DNA of 64,000 nucleotides from an uncultured Paracoccaceae bacterium (GTDB taxonomy: Bacteria > Pseudomonadota > Alphaproteobacteria > Rhodobacterales > Rhodobacteraceae), in contig CALKXV010000002.1 of assembly GCA_938005545.1 (NCBI GenBank), forward strand, positions 35,092 through 99,091, given 5' to 3'. Below are positions 8,696 through 17,632 of the stretch, piece by piece. The notes below the pieces were generated by a model. The model was not told where the DNA came from. It ran no database searches and saw nothing but the letters and a program-made list of their open reading frames with translations. The first letter of the stretch is position 1, and every line of letters starts with the position of its first letter. The position numbers and the translations under genes were made by a program.

Positions 8696-10051
8696 CTAGG
8701 CTTCCAAAGACCGGCGGAGTAATTCCAGATCATCGGCGATCTGGCTGTCTTTTTGCATCAGTTCTTCGATTTTACGCACCCCGTGCATGACGGTGGTGTG
8801 ATCCCGGCCCCCGAACCGGCGTCCGATTTCGGGAAGTGAACGTGACGTCAGCTGTTTCGCTAGATACATCGCAATTTGCCGAGGGCGGGCAAAGGTTCGC
8901 ACGCGTTTCGGACCGATCATGTCGGAAAGACGAATGTTGAAATGGTCGCTGACCTTACGCTGGATTTCTTCAACCGTTATTTTCCGATCCGATGCGCGTA
9001 GAATGTCGGCCAAGCAATCTTCGGTAAGTTCCATTGTGACTTCGCGACCAACCAAGGACCCGAAAGCAAAAAGCCGCATCAGTGCGCCTTCCAACACCCG
9101 AACGTTGGATGAAATGCGATGTGCCAGAAATTCTAACACGCCGTCCTGAATATCGAGGTTCGAGAACTGCGCCGAGAACTGATCGACCTTTTGTTGCAGA
9201 ATGCCGAGGCGAAGCTCGTAGTTCGTTGGATGCAGGTCGACGACCAATCCGGATTGCAGGCGGCTGACGATCCGGTCGTCGATGCCGTCGATGTCTGTCG
9301 GGGCCGAATCCGAACTTACGATGATCTGTTTGTTTTGGTCGACCAGTGCATTGAAGGTGTGGAAAAATTCTTCCTGGGTGGCGTCTTTACCAGCGATGAA
9401 CTGAACGTCGTCGACCATCAGAACGTCTACTGAACGGAACAACTGTTTGAACGTCATCATGTCTTTGTCGCGCAGTGCTTGAACGAAACGGTACATGAAT
9501 TGCTCGGCTGACAGATAGACGACGCGCAACCCGGGCGAACGTTTGCGCAGTTCCCAAGCGATGGCGTGCATCAGGTGGGTTTTGCCCAATCCAACACCGC
9601 CATAGAGGAACAAGGGGTTAAACGTGACTGTTCCGCCTTCGGCCACACGGCGTGCCGCTGCGTGGGCCAGCTCATTCGGTTTGCCGACAACGAAGCTATC
9701 GAAAGTGAAGCGCGCGTCCAATGGCGCCCCTGGAACATCACCGCCGCCGCCGTTGCTTTGTTTCACGGGTTTTGCAGGTGTTTGTGTCTTTTTGCCAACC
9801 GGCGCTGCAGCCTTAGGGACCGAGAATTCCACGCGCGACACTTTCTGGCCAGCGTTCGATAGCTCTTGCAAAATGTGGTCTCCAAAATTGCGCGACACCC
9901 AGTTTCCCATAAAGCTGGTTGGCACCAAAAACGTCGCCACACCGCCCTCAAGATCGGAAAATTCAAGCGGTTCGATCCAGTTTACGTAGTTGTTCTTGCC
10001 GACGGTCGTCAAAAGGTTCTCGCGAACCTCTCCCCAAGATTGATCTGTCAT
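8696..10051 (-). CDS. dnaA: Chromosomal replication initiator DnaA
   Basis: A 451-residue initiator. Domain I is at about 1-80, followed by a variable linker rich in P, K and G (80-112). The AAA+ domain has Walker A GGVGLGKTH (151-159) and Walker B LMVDDVQFIAGK (about 214-225), and the C-terminal domain IV carries the DnaA-box recognition signature GGRDHTTVMHGVRKIEEL. It binds DnaA boxes and opens the origin. The upstream gap to the rhodanese gene is only 24 bases. I did not recognise a cluster of DnaA boxes nearby, so the origin cannot be placed here from sequence alone. Confidence 0.97.
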   Translation of the reverse strand: MTDQSWGEVRENLLTTVGKNNYVNWIEPLEFSDLEGGVATFLVPTSFMGNWVSRNFGDHILQELSNAGQKVSRVEFSVPKAAAPVGKKTQTPAKPVKQSNGGGGDVPGAPLDARFTFDSFVVGKPNELAHAAARRVAEGGTVTFNPLFLYGGVGLGKTHLMHAIAWELRKRSPGLRVVYLSAEQFMYRFVQALRDKDMMTFKQLFRSVDVLMVDDVQFIAGKDATQEEFFHTFNALVDQNKQIIVSSDSAPTDIDGIDDRIVSRLQSGLVVDLHPTNYELRLGILQQKVDQFSAQFSNLDIQDGVLEFLAHRISSNVRVLEGALMRLFAFGSLVGREVTMELTEDCLADILRASDRKITVEEIQRKVSDHFNIRLSDMIGPKRVRTFARPRQIAMYLAKQLTSRSLPEIGRRFGGRDHTTVMHGVRKIEELMQKDSQIADDLELLRRSLEA

Positions 10052-10075
10052 GTTCTGCCCACTGCGTCCTCTGAT

Positions 10076-10519
10076 TTATGACTGGCGCCAAGCCAGCCCC
10101 CGAGCTTTCCAGCCATTTTGGCTGCCTCGGTGTCCCGACGCGTCCACGTCACCCTCGAACCCTTCAAGCACATTCACGCAAGCGACCGATTTGCCGGATT
10201 GGGCAAATAATTCGGTGACTGCAATGGCAGCCTTCAAAGACCGGACGCCTGACCGGCACAGGAAAAGAAGTGGCCCGGGATTCTCTGACCCGATGGCTTC
10301 TTTGACCTCTGCGGCAAACGCCGGATTAACGGACATGTCAGGATAGGACGACCACTCGATGAATATCGGCGTCTGTTCCAGTTCCCGAACATCAGGTACA
10401 CCGACAAAACCCCATTCGGCACGTGTCCTGACGTCAATGAGACGGGCGGTCTCGTCGTTTTTCAATTTATCCCATGCCTCGTCGGGGGTCATTTCCCCGA
10501 CGTCGCTGCCCAGTCTCAT
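10076..10519 (-). CDS. Rhodanese-like domain protein
   Basis: A 147-residue single-domain rhodanese. The family landmarks are the early block ARLIDVRTRAEWGFVGVPD and the active-site loop LFLCRSGVRS with Cys88 as the sulfur-accepting residue, so sulfurtransferase activity is plausible. It contains no signal peptide and should be cytoplasmic. It is 24 bases upstream of dnaA on the same strand, so dnaA may be read partly from a promoter in front of this gene (10520-10644). Confidence 0.88.
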   Translation of the reverse strand: MRLGSDVGEMTPDEAWDKLKNDETARLIDVRTRAEWGFVGVPDVRELEQTPIFIEWSSYPDMSVNPAFAAEVKEAIGSENPGPLLFLCRSGVRSLKAAIAVTELFAQSGKSVACVNVLEGFEGDVDASGHRGSQNGWKARGLAWRQS

Positions 10520-10644
10520 ATCCCATGTCCCCCCAAGGACGAAATGAATCGCATGATCAAACTAGACGTGGGGAACACGAGCAAGCAACAGGCCTTTGCT
10601 ATTGACAGAGCCAACCCCTAAGACGAATCCCGATTTTTTATTTT

Positions 10645-11004
10645 TCAAGCTGGTTGCCACAGTTCAATCGGTGTGCCTTCCGGGTCTTCAATGTGCACAA
10701 ACCGGCCAAGACCGTCCATTTTTTGATCGTTCTTAATTTCGATTCCCGCGGCGGTCAGCTGAGCAACCAGCTCGTCCATATCATCGACACGAAAGTTGAT
10801 CATGAAACTCTTGTCAGCTCGAAAATAATCGCTGTCGGCCGCGAATGGTGAAAATACCGTCACGCCATCTTCTGTGATCCAAGGTGGCGTTGTCATGTCT
10901 GTTGGGGCGGGATTGATGCCAAGGTGTTTCTCATACCAAACTGCCAAAGCCTTCGGGTCCTTTGCCCGAAAGAACAATCCGCCGACACCCAATGCTTTTG
11001 CCAT
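10645..11004 (-). CDS. VOC (glyoxalase-like) family protein
   Basis: A 119-residue vicinal oxygen chelate protein with the paired motifs VGGLFFRAKDPKALAVWYEKHLG (N-terminal) and GRFVHIEDPEGTPIELWQP (C-terminal). The ATG at 11004 is preferred over an upstream in-frame start because GGGAGA precedes it and the VOC fold begins there. Enzymatic role unknown; it is distinct in sequence from the VOC gene after recF. It is transcribed divergently from etfB. Confidence 0.85.
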   Translation of the reverse strand: MAKALGVGGLFFRAKDPKALAVWYEKHLGINPAPTDMTTPPWITEDGVTVFSPFAADSDYFRADKSFMINFRVDDMDELVAQLTAAGIEIKNDQKMDGLGRFVHIEDPEGTPIELWQPA

Positions 11005-11138
11005 TTCATTTCTCCCTGGATTCGATCTTAGGATATCATAACCCTGCGCCGATCGTCCGGCTCTTGTTATTTTTTCACTGTCCAAGATGATTCCTGTCCG
11101 ATAAACCATTGTCAAAATTGTCTAAAGGAGCACCGCAG

Positions 11139-11897
11139 ATGAAGGTCTTAGTACCCGTCAAACGCGTGATCGATTACAATGTCAAAGTTCGTGTCAAAGC
11201 GGATGGCAGCGGTGTCGATTTGGCGAATGTCAAAATGTCGATGAACCCATTCGACGAAATCGCAGTCGAAGAAGCGATCCGCCTGAAAGAAGCCGGTAAG
11301 GCTGAGGAGGTTGTTGCTGTCTCAATCGGCGTCAAGCAAAATCAAGAGACCTTGCGCACCGCATTGGCCATGGGTGCGGATCGCGCGATTTTGATCATTG
11401 CGGCAGATGACGTCCACACAGACATCGAACCACTGTCGGTCGCCAAGCTTTTGAAGGGTGTTATTGACGAAGAACAGCCCGGAGTTGTGATCTGCGGCAA
11501 GCAGGCCATCGACAACGACATGAATGCAACCGGCCAAATGCTGGCAGCGTTGACGGGCTGGGCGCAGGCAACATTTGCGTCCGAGCTGAATATTGACGGC
11601 GACAGCGCAACGGTTACCCGCGAAGTTGATGGCGGACTACAAACGATCAAGGTCAAGATGCCTGCGATTGTCACCGCCGATCTTCGGTTGAACGAGCCGC
11701 GCTATGCGTCGCTGCCGAACATCATGAAGGCAAAGAAAAAACCATTGGACGAAAAAACACCCGCTGATTACGGCGTCGATGTCAGCCCTCGGCTTGAGAT
11801 CGTGTCGACAACTGAGCCGGAAACCCGCAAGGCGGGCGAAATTGTTGGATCTGTTGATGATCTTGTAGCGAAACTCAAAGAAGCGGGGGCAATCTGA
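11139..11897 (+). CDS. etfB: Electron transfer flavoprotein beta subunit
   Basis: A 252-residue ETF beta subunit: [20 protein letters not shown] at the start, the conserved [16 protein letters not shown] block, and the AMP-binding region [17 protein letters not shown]. With EtfA it carries electrons from acyl-CoA dehydrogenases (such as the one at 22978) to ETF:ubiquinone oxidoreductase. The start is placed at the ATG at 11139, preceded by AAAGGAG, rather than the earlier in-frame ATG at 11109. The etfA start overlaps the stop codon (TGATG). Confidence 0.96.
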   Translation: MKVLVPVKRVIDYNVKVRVKADGSGVDLANVKMSMNPFDEIAVEEAIRLKEAGKAEEVVAVSIGVKQNQETLRTALAMGADRAILIIAADDVHTDIEPLSVAKLLKGVIDEEQPGVVICGKQAIDNDMNATGQMLAALTGWAQATFASELNIDGDSATVTREVDGGLQTIKVKMPAIVTADLRLNEPRYASLPNIMKAKKKPLDEKTPADYGVDVSPRLEIVSTTEPETRKAGEIVGSVDDLVAKLKEAGAI

Positions 11898-12823
11898 TGG
11901 CAGTCCTTCTACTCGCAGAAGTTACGGATGGCGCTTTGAACATCGACGCGACTTCGAAAGCAATCACAGCCGCAGTTGCTATGGGCGAAGTTACAGTGCT
12001 TTGCGCTGGTGCATCCGCTGCCGAGGCTGGCAACGCGGCCGCTAAGATCGACGGTGTGTCCAAAGTCCTGGTCGCCGAAGACGCATCATTGGGTCACCGG
12101 ATGGCGGAAACGACCGCGGCCCTTTTGGCATCGCTCGCCGGCGACTATAGCCATATTGTCGCCCCGGCCACGACGGATGCGAAGAACGTCCTGCCCCGCG
12201 TTGCGGCGCTTTTGGATGTGATGGTTATTTCCGACATTTCCGGTGTCGTTGATGCTGATACTTTCGAGCGCCCGATTTATGCCGGTAATGCGATCCAGAC
12301 CGTGAAATCCGCAGATGCAACCAAGGTCGTTACGATCCGGACTTCGACATTCGATGCCGCAGGCGAAGGAGGTGCAGCCAGTGTGGAAACGATCGCTGCC
12401 GCCGAGGATCCGGGCCTGTCGGAATGGGTTGAAGACAAGGTTGCGGCAAGTGATCGGCCTGAGTTGACAAGTGCAGGCATTGTCGTTTCCGGCGGTCGTG
12501 GAGTTGGGTCCGAAGAGGATTTTGCCTTGATCGAGAAATTGGCCGACAAACTGGGCGCGGCTGTGGGGGCCTCACGCGCAGCAGTCGATTCTGGCTATGC
12601 GCCGAACGATTGGCAGGTTGGTCAAACCGGGAAGGTAGTTGCGCCTGACCTATACGTTGCGGTTGGCATATCGGGTGCCATCCAGCACTTGGCAGGCATG
12701 AAGGATTCCAAAGTGATCGTTGCGATCAACAAGGATGAAGAAGCGCCGATTTTCCAAGTGGCGGATTACGGGTTGGTGGCCGACTTGTTCACGGCTGTTC
12801 CAGAACTAATGGAAAAACTTTAA
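11897..12823 (+). CDS. etfA: Electron transfer flavoprotein alpha subunit
   Basis: A 308-residue ETF alpha subunit. The C-terminal FAD domain is clear: [54 protein letters not shown] and the final [13 protein letters not shown] block form the ETF-alpha signature. It overlaps etfB by one base. Transcription should end at the hairpin at 12832-12875, a few bases after its stop. Confidence 0.96.
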   Translation: MAVLLLAEVTDGALNIDATSKAITAAVAMGEVTVLCAGASAAEAGNAAAKIDGVSKVLVAEDASLGHRMAETTAALLASLAGDYSHIVAPATTDAKNVLPRVAALLDVMVISDISGVVDADTFERPIYAGNAIQTVKSADATKVVTIRTSTFDAAGEGGAASVETIAAAEDPGLSEWVEDKVAASDRPELTSAGIVVSGGRGVGSEEDFALIEKLADKLGAAVGASRAAVDSGYAPNDWQVGQTGKVVAPDLYVAVGISGAIQHLAGMKDSKVIVAINKDEEAPIFQVADYGLVADLFTAVPELMEKL

Positions 12824-12828
12824 TAACT

Positions 12829-13680
12829 TCAGGCGCGGACTTGAAACGACTCCAAGTCCGCGCCCTTTATTTTTGCTATTTCCAAGGCGATAGCTTCCGC
12901 AGCGCGTATATGATCCTGCGGACCCGGCAAACAAAGTGCGGCGCCGGTTTCATCGCTTCCAATCACCATTTCGTTCAATTTTTCCGGATTCGTCTCTGTC
13001 ACGATTTCAACCGTGCCCGATACTTCGTTCGACAAAGCTTCGAGCATGCCGCGGTCGATAAAGAGTGGCTCGCAAGATTCGCGAGAGGCGCCACCTTCAT
13101 CTGAGCTGCGATCTGACATCCAAAGTAAAATGACGTCGCCCTTCAGCATTGAAATCACGCGCCGCATCCGTTGAACCCAAGCCCACTTCAGTTCCTTGAC
13201 CAGCGAGGCGAACATAGCTTCGTCTGTTGAAAGCGTTTCAAGCAAATGGCCGGTGAAGTGGATTTCGGTGAAATCGACGTCTGGATACATTTCACGCAGA
13301 GCAGGTGATACAGAAAGAAAACGATCATTCCGGCGGGAATGCACGCTGTACAGCCGATTGGACATGTTCTGCGCACCCAAAACCTGAAGCACTGTGATAT
13401 CAGACCGCGAGCCTGCATCCAAAAGCCAGGGTTCTTCGCTGAAAAGCGACAATCCGGCCTGCGACACGCCAAAGTTGGCGACGGGCAAACCAAGCCATTC
13501 CTGAACGAGTTCTGGGAAAGGGTGTTTGACAAATCGCCCAAACACCTCGGTTCCGCCAAGAACCGCAATGTAAGGTTCTGTCATCGAAACCATGGGGCCG
13601 CGAAAATTCAGACGGCACCCGTTGTAGGCGCACATCTGATATTCCAGCGATGGCGATTGTTCTGTGGCGTCCAAAGTCAA
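12829..13680 (-). CDS. DUF6473 family protein
   Basis: A protein of about 283 residues resembling the DUF6473 family of Rhodobacterales: an N-terminal LEYQMCAYNGCRLNFRGP block, then EPYIAVLGGTEVFGRFV, LGLPVANFGVSQAGLS and a C-terminal region with DVILLWMSDR. Function unknown; the glycine-rich GGTEVFG and NFGVSQAG turns resemble those of SGNH-hydrolase-like folds, but this is only a fold-level impression. I place the start at a TTG at 13680 because the domain begins there and the longer frame to 13887 would run antisense into the divergent hbd gene. Its final codons overlap the etfBA terminator. Confidence 0.72.
   Translation of the reverse strand: MTLDATEQSPSLEYQMCAYNGCRLNFRGPMVSMTEPYIAVLGGTEVFGRFVKHPFPELVQEWLGLPVANFGVSQAGLSLFSEEPWLLDAGSRSDITVLQVLGAQNMSNRLYSVHSRRNDRFLSVSPALREMYPDVDFTEIHFTGHLLETLSTDEAMFASLVKELKWAWVQRMRRVISMLKGDVILLWMSDRSSDEGGASRESCEPLFIDRGMLEALSNEVSGTVEIVTETNPEKLNEMVIGSDETGAALCLPGPQDHIRAAEAIALEIAKIKGADLESFQVRA
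12832..12875 (+). terminator. Rho-independent terminator of etfBA, inside the end of the convergent gene
   Basis: A perfect 12-base stem (GGCGCGGACTTG at 12832-12843, CAAGTCCGCGCC at 12853-12864) with a 9-base loop is followed by CTTTATTTTT. This is a textbook intrinsic terminator for plus-strand transcription from etfBA. It starts just inside the stop codon of the DUF6473 gene, so the stem encodes that protein's last residues on the other strand. Confidence 0.9.
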
Positions 13681-13827
13681 TGAAAATTGCCCGAAGATAT
13701 GTCCATTGCCCGCTTGTATGCGCCCAATCGTTTGAGAATGTCCTAAGGTTAAAATTTTAAAGATCACGTGGGCTTGCACAGCCTTTGCGGCAAGGCCTAT
13801 TGTTCCGGCGAAAGGTAGGCATCCTCC

Positions 13828-14703
13828 ATGAGTATCAACACAGTAGGCGTGATCGGCGCGGGACAGATGGGTAATGGCATTGCCCATGTATTTGCGCTTG
13901 CCGGATATGATGTGGTTATGAATGACATCGATCAGGCCGCATTGGATGCGGCGCTAAGCCTGATCGACGGGAACCTTGAGCGGCAGGTAAGCCGGGACAA
14001 GATTTCAAAAGAAGATGCCCAAGCGACCATGGATCGTATTTCGACGACACTGGTTCTGGCCGACCTTGGAAAGACAGATCTGGTGATCGAAGCCGCCACT
14101 GAGCGGGAATCGGTAAAGGCGAAGATCTTCGAAGACTTGGTGCCCCATCTTGAGCCGCACACCATTTTGACGTCTAACACCTCGTCTATATCAATCACAC
14201 GTTTGGCCAGCCGCACGGATCGGCCTGAGAAGTTCATGGGATTTCATTTCATGAACCCGGTTCCAGTGATGCAGCTGGTCGAGTTGATCCGTGGCATCGC
14301 AACGGACGATGAGACCTACCAGCAGTTGAAAGATGTCGTGGATCGTTTGGGAAAAACCTCGGCGACGGCAGAAGATTTTCCTGCGTTTATCGTCAACCGC
14401 ATCCTGATGCCCATGATAAATGAGGCGGTTTATACCCTATACGAGGGTGTTGGATCCGTGGCTTCGATTGATTCCGCGATGAAGTTAGGCACGAACCATC
14501 CGATGGGGCCACTGGAATTGGCCGATTTTATCGGTTTGGACACATGTTTGGCGATCATGAACGTACTGCACGAAGGTTTGGCCGACACCAAGTATCGCCC
14601 TTGCCCGCTACTGACGAAATATGTGGAAGCAGGGTGGTTAGGCAGAAAGTCTGAGCGCGGCTTTTACGATTACCGTCAAGACCCACCGGTTCCGACCCGC
14701 TAA
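13828..14703 (+). CDS. hbdA: 3-hydroxybutyryl-CoA dehydrogenase
   Basis: A 291-residue NAD(P)-dependent dehydrogenase with the Rossmann motif GAGQMGNGIAH (10-20), the catalytic His-Asn pair in GFHFMNPVPVMQLVELI (His140, Asn143) and the C-terminal substrate domain including PMGPLELADFIGLDTCL. It interconverts acetoacetyl-CoA and 3-hydroxybutyryl-CoA in fatty acid/butyrate or polyhydroxybutyrate metabolism. It is in the common etfB-etfA-hbd neighbourhood, here interrupted by the divergently oriented DUF6473 gene. It begins 147 bases from that gene's presumed start. Confidence 0.93.
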   Translation: MSINTVGVIGAGQMGNGIAHVFALAGYDVVMNDIDQAALDAALSLIDGNLERQVSRDKISKEDAQATMDRISTTLVLADLGKTDLVIEAATERESVKAKIFEDLVPHLEPHTILTSNTSSISITRLASRTDRPEKFMGFHFMNPVPVMQLVELIRGIATDDETYQQLKDVVDRLGKTSATAEDFPAFIVNRILMPMINEAVYTLYEGVGSVASIDSAMKLGTNHPMGPLELADFIGLDTCLAIMNVLHEGLADTKYRPCPLLTKYVEAGWLGRKSERGFYDYRQDPPVPTR

Positions 14704-14726
14704 TTTCGGCCTTTCAATCTGAGCAC

Positions 14727-15629
14727 CTATTTGGAAGTGCCGAGGCTCATCGTCTCGCTACGCATCCAATCCAGAAGATCACGTTGCGCAGACTTGCGCG
14801 CCTCGATTTCCTTGGGATCGAACGGTTTCCCGATGTGTGGCCGTTGAGGTCGATTTAGCGCATGGACGACTTCGTGAAGCAGCAGCCCCTGACGGCAGGT
14901 CGCGCTGATTTTGTCGGCGATCTGATAGGCACGCGAGTTGGCACCTGGGAAATGGATTGGCACTACGGCCGCTCCTGACTTTACGATCATCTTGGCGGTG
15001 AACGGGTTCCAGTCCCGTTCTATGGCCGGGCCCCACCAACCGTCTGACGAGGCGACCGTTCCAGAGGGAAACAACACGACAACGCCACCGGTCGCGAGGT
15101 GCGCCATAGCGGTTTCTCGCATCTTGAGGCTTTTTTGAAGTGCGTCTTCTTCGTGCGGGAAAGGTACGGGAATCATAAACTGCTCGATCTCGGGAATGCC
15201 GGTCAGAAGCGAGCGGGTCAGAATTTTGTAATCAGTGCGTACACGTCCGATAAGTTCGGCAAGGATCATTCCATCGACCAACCCGTGGGGATGGTTGGCA
15301 ACGATAATCACAGGCCCTGTTTTTGGAATGTTCGCCAGTTCTTCGTCAGGGGTCTCCAGTGCGATGCCCATAACGCGAAGCGCATGGGGCCAAAAGCCCT
15401 GCCCGGTCTCGACGCCTTCGGCCTCAAAACGACGAATAAGTTGCAAAAGTCGCAGTTTGCCGGTCAGCCATTCCAAAGTGCGGATAACCGCACGTTTTCC
15501 ACGATGCGGAAAAGTGTTGGCATAGCTCAGACGGCGTTTGTCGTAAGGAATATAGCCATCTGCGTTGTCTGTCGTGTCGCCAGGTGCGTTGGTGATGTGA
15601 TCGGCCAATGCTCTACGCGTCCTCGCCAA
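14727..15629 (-). CDS. Lysophospholipid acyltransferase family protein
   Basis: A protein of about 300 residues with the PlsC-type acyltransferase fold: the acceptor motif NHPHGLVD (112-119, H-x5-D form), PVPFPHEEDA, and the VVLFPSGTVA block near 178 that corresponds to the family's third motif. It is predicted to acylate a glycerolipid or related acceptor at the inner membrane; the exact substrate is unknown (PlsC, ornithine-lipid OlsA and haemolysin-like enzymes share the motifs). The start is uncertain: TTG at 15629 overlaps the HPr gene by 17 bases, and another in-frame TTG is at 15608 just after the HPr stop. No ATG is available before residue 87. Confidence 0.82.
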   Translation of the reverse strand: MARTRRALADHITNAPGDTTDNADGYIPYDKRRLSYANTFPHRGKRAVIRTLEWLTGKLRLLQLIRRFEAEGVETGQGFWPHALRVMGIALETPDEELANIPKTGPVIIVANHPHGLVDGMILAELIGRVRTDYKILTRSLLTGIPEIEQFMIPVPFPHEEDALQKSLKMRETAMAHLATGGVVVLFPSGTVASSDGWWGPAIERDWNPFTAKMIVKSGAAVVPIHFPGANSRAYQIADKISATCRQGLLLHEVVHALNRPQRPHIGKPFDPKEIEARKSAQRDLLDWMRSETMSLGTSK

Positions 15630-15891
15630 AGCGGTCGGCCACCAGAGCTACGATCGCATCTGACAGCGCTACGGCGTCGGTGCCACTGGTTGTGACGTCG
15701 ATTGTCGTACCGCGTGCAGCTGCGAGCATCAAAAGTCCCATGATACTGTCACCGGTCACGTCCATTCCATCCTTTGAGACCACCGCTTCGGCGTCAAATT
15801 CTTCGACCAGCTCGACCAATTTCGCGGATGCGCGGGCGTGAAGCCCTTTGACATTCACAATGGTCAGTGTGCGGGTCACAGGATCAGACAT
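15613..15891 (-). CDS. ptsH: HPr phosphocarrier protein
   Basis: A 92-residue HPr of the regulatory PTS. The phosphorylated histidine is His18 in the motif KGLHARAS; the region around the regulatory serine reads DSIMGLLMLAAARG, matching the site that HPr kinase modifies. No sugar permease is nearby, so this is the nitrogen/regulatory type of PTS (PTS-Ntr-like) seen in alphaproteobacteria. It lies six bases after the EIIA gene and is followed by, and overlaps, the acyltransferase. Confidence 0.94.
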   Translation of the reverse strand: MSDPVTRTLTIVNVKGLHARASAKLVELVEEFDAEAVVSKDGMDVTGDSIMGLLMLAAARGTTIDVTTSGTDAVALSDAIVALVADRFGEDA

Positions 15892-15897
15892 AGCACT

Positions 15898-16287
15898 TCA
15901 TTCATTGCCTTCGAAACAGTCTATGTACTTTCGACCTGCCGCAAGAGCCGCCTCGACTGCTGAATTCAGTGGCTTATGGCGCGATTTTGCCAGTTTAATG
16001 AGCATTGGTAAGTTTGCACCATAGAGAATCTTTCGATCCTTTGGGTTGCAGGCGCGAAGTGACAAATTCGACGGCGATCCGCCAAACATATCCGTTACAA
16101 CGACAACACCGCTTCCGGTGTCCACGCTATCAGCCGCAGCGCAGATTTCGTCCTGTTTGGCATCTCTGTCATGATCCGGCGCAATAGGGATCGCGCAGAT
16201 CCCGGTTTGCTTGCCGACGACATGCTCCATCGCTGCCAAATACTCTTTAGCCAGACCACCATGGGCCACTATTACAACACCGATCAC
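15898..16287 (-). CDS. PTS mannose-type EIIA domain protein
   Basis: A 129-residue single-domain EIIA of the mannose (EIIA-Man) class. The phosphohistidine is His9 in VIVAHGGLA, and the family's [16 protein letters not shown] block is present. The long frame back to 16431 is not needed: a GTG at 16287 overlaps the rapZ stop (GTGA) and opens directly on the domain. Standing without EIIB/EIIC partners, it is presumed to be a regulatory phosphate acceptor from HPr. In the operon chvI-chvG-hprK-rapZ-EIIA-ptsH. Confidence 0.9.
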   Translation of the reverse strand: MIGVVIVAHGGLAKEYLAAMEHVVGKQTGICAIPIAPDHDRDAKQDEICAAADSVDTGSGVVVVTDMFGGSPSNLSLRACNPKDRKILYGANLPMLIKLAKSRHKPLNSAVEAALAAGRKYIDCFEGNE

Positions 16288-17198
16288 CCGGCTTTCCCCA
16301 ACACAGGCGACGCATCTTTGCCGCGCCGCTCTAATTCCCGGTGGCGAGTTGACACCTGCCACCCATGCTCTGCAAGGGCCTTCGCCAATTTTTCCGCAAC
16401 GGCAACGGACCTGTGTTGCCCGCCTGTGCAACCCAATCCGATGGAAAGATAGGTTTTTCCCTCCTCGATGAAGGCGGGAAGTAATTTCAGGATCATGGCT
16501 TCCAGCATGGCAAAGAAATCCGCGTAGCGCTTGTCGCCTGCTACGTAAGTAGCGACCCGAGGATCACGCCCATCGAGAGCCCGCAGGTTCTCTTCCCAAT
16601 GAGGGTTGGCCAAAAACCGGGTGTCGAAAATCATGTCAACACCACGAGGCAAGCCCCGCTTATAGGAAAAGCTTTCAACCGACAGCGCCAACATGCCTTC
16701 GCCAGGGCGTCCAAACCGACGCTCGATTTCTGCTTTCAAGTCATGGGGCGTCATGTCTGACGTGTCGATCAGGTGGTCCGCGCGTTCTCGGATGGGGATC
16801 AAAAGCTCCATCTCACGCGCAATGCCGATTTCGGGTGTTTCGGACGGTGCAAGCGGGTGACGTCGCCGGGTTTCAGAATAGCGGCGAAGCAGCACTTCAG
16901 ATCGGCAGTCCAGGAAAAGAAGTTCGGTGTCTAGCGTGCTTTCAGCGGCAACGTATTCCAACAAGCTGACCATGGCATCGACCGAAAAGTCACGATTGCG
17001 GACATCAATCCCAAGGGCCAAAGGCGGCATAGACGTAGGGCCGTCGAAAACGCGCGACACGAGCGACAACGGCATATTGTCGATTGACTCAAATCCCAGG
17101 TCTTCCAGTGCACGGGTCGCCGTTGACCGTCCGGCGCCTGATGCGCCGGTGACCAGAACGGCTTGTGATTGTGTGGCGTTTGATGCGCCCTCGGTCAC
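16284..17198 (-). CDS. rapZ: RNase adapter RapZ (YvcJ-like P-loop nucleotide-binding protein)
   Basis: A 304-residue RapZ/YvcJ family protein: Walker [10 protein letters not shown] (18-26), a second nucleotide-handling region around [10 protein letters not shown], and the C-terminal RapZ domain with the conserved [17 protein letters not shown]. In enterobacteria RapZ directs RNase E to an sRNA in amino-sugar control; the alphaproteobacterial role is not established. It overlaps hprK by four bases and the EIIA gene by four bases, showing tight coupling to the regulatory PTS. Confidence 0.93.
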   Translation of the reverse strand: MTEGASNATQSQAVLVTGASGAGRSTATRALEDLGFESIDNMPLSLVSRVFDGPTSMPPLALGIDVRNRDFSVDAMVSLLEYVAAESTLDTELLFLDCRSEVLLRRYSETRRRHPLAPSETPEIGIAREMELLIPIRERADHLIDTSDMTPHDLKAEIERRFGRPGEGMLALSVESFSYKRGLPRGVDMIFDTRFLANPHWEENLRALDGRDPRVATYVAGDKRYADFFAMLEAMILKLLPAFIEEGKTYLSIGLGCTGGQHRSVAVAEKLAKALAEHGWQVSTRHRELERRGKDASPVLGKAG

Positions 17199-17620
17199 GC
17201 TGACCCTCCACTGAGCAAGACATAGAGCATAGACGGGAATGCAGCGCTCTCAACCCGACGCACCAGTCTAATTCGTTCGCCGGCGATCACGATTTCTTTC
17301 TGGTCTGGCAATCGCGCGGTCTCTGATGTGTTCAGATCAACGGCCATTTGGAGCAATGCCGGGCGAGTGGGTTGGCGAAGAATGCCGAGGCCGCGCGCTT
17401 CGATCTGGTTTTGCAGAACGGGTGGTGCCGACATGATCAGACCTTGGTTTTTACGGGCCAGGCAGACCTGATCGTCGGCGACCAGGTCGGCACCAAGCGC
17501 TATGAGCGACAGCGCCAGTGTGGACTTTCCAGCACCCGATTTTCCCATAATCAAAAGGCCCGTCGCGCCCACAGCCACAGCAGATGCATGAATACATTCA
17601 GAGGTTTCCGCGGCGGCCAC
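17195..17620 (-). CDS. hprK: HPr kinase/phosphorylase, short alphaproteobacterial form
   Basis: A 141-residue protein with the HPrK P-loop GKSGAGKST (26-34), preceded by IHASAVAVGATGLLIMG, the conserved stretch just before the P-loop. It corresponds only to the C-terminal catalytic domain; enzymes from Firmicutes are about 310 residues. This short form is normal in alphaproteobacteria. It is expected to phosphorylate the regulatory serine of the HPr encoded downstream. It starts with GTG at 17620, 12 bases after chvG, with no obvious Shine-Dalgarno sequence. Confidence 0.9.
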   Translation of the reverse strand: MAAAETSECIHASAVAVGATGLLIMGKSGAGKSTLALSLIALGADLVADDQVCLARKNQGLIMSAPPVLQNQIEARGLGILRQPTRPALLQMAVDLNTSETARLPDQKEIVIAGERIRLVRRVESAAFPSMLYVLLSGGSA

Positions 17621-17632
17621 GGACGCGCTGAC

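Noticed and set aside
10052..11138. Possible replication origin upstream of dnaA
   Set aside because: No cluster of DnaA-box-like TTATCCACA sequences or A/T-rich unwinding stretch was recognised; the gap before dnaA is only 24 bases.
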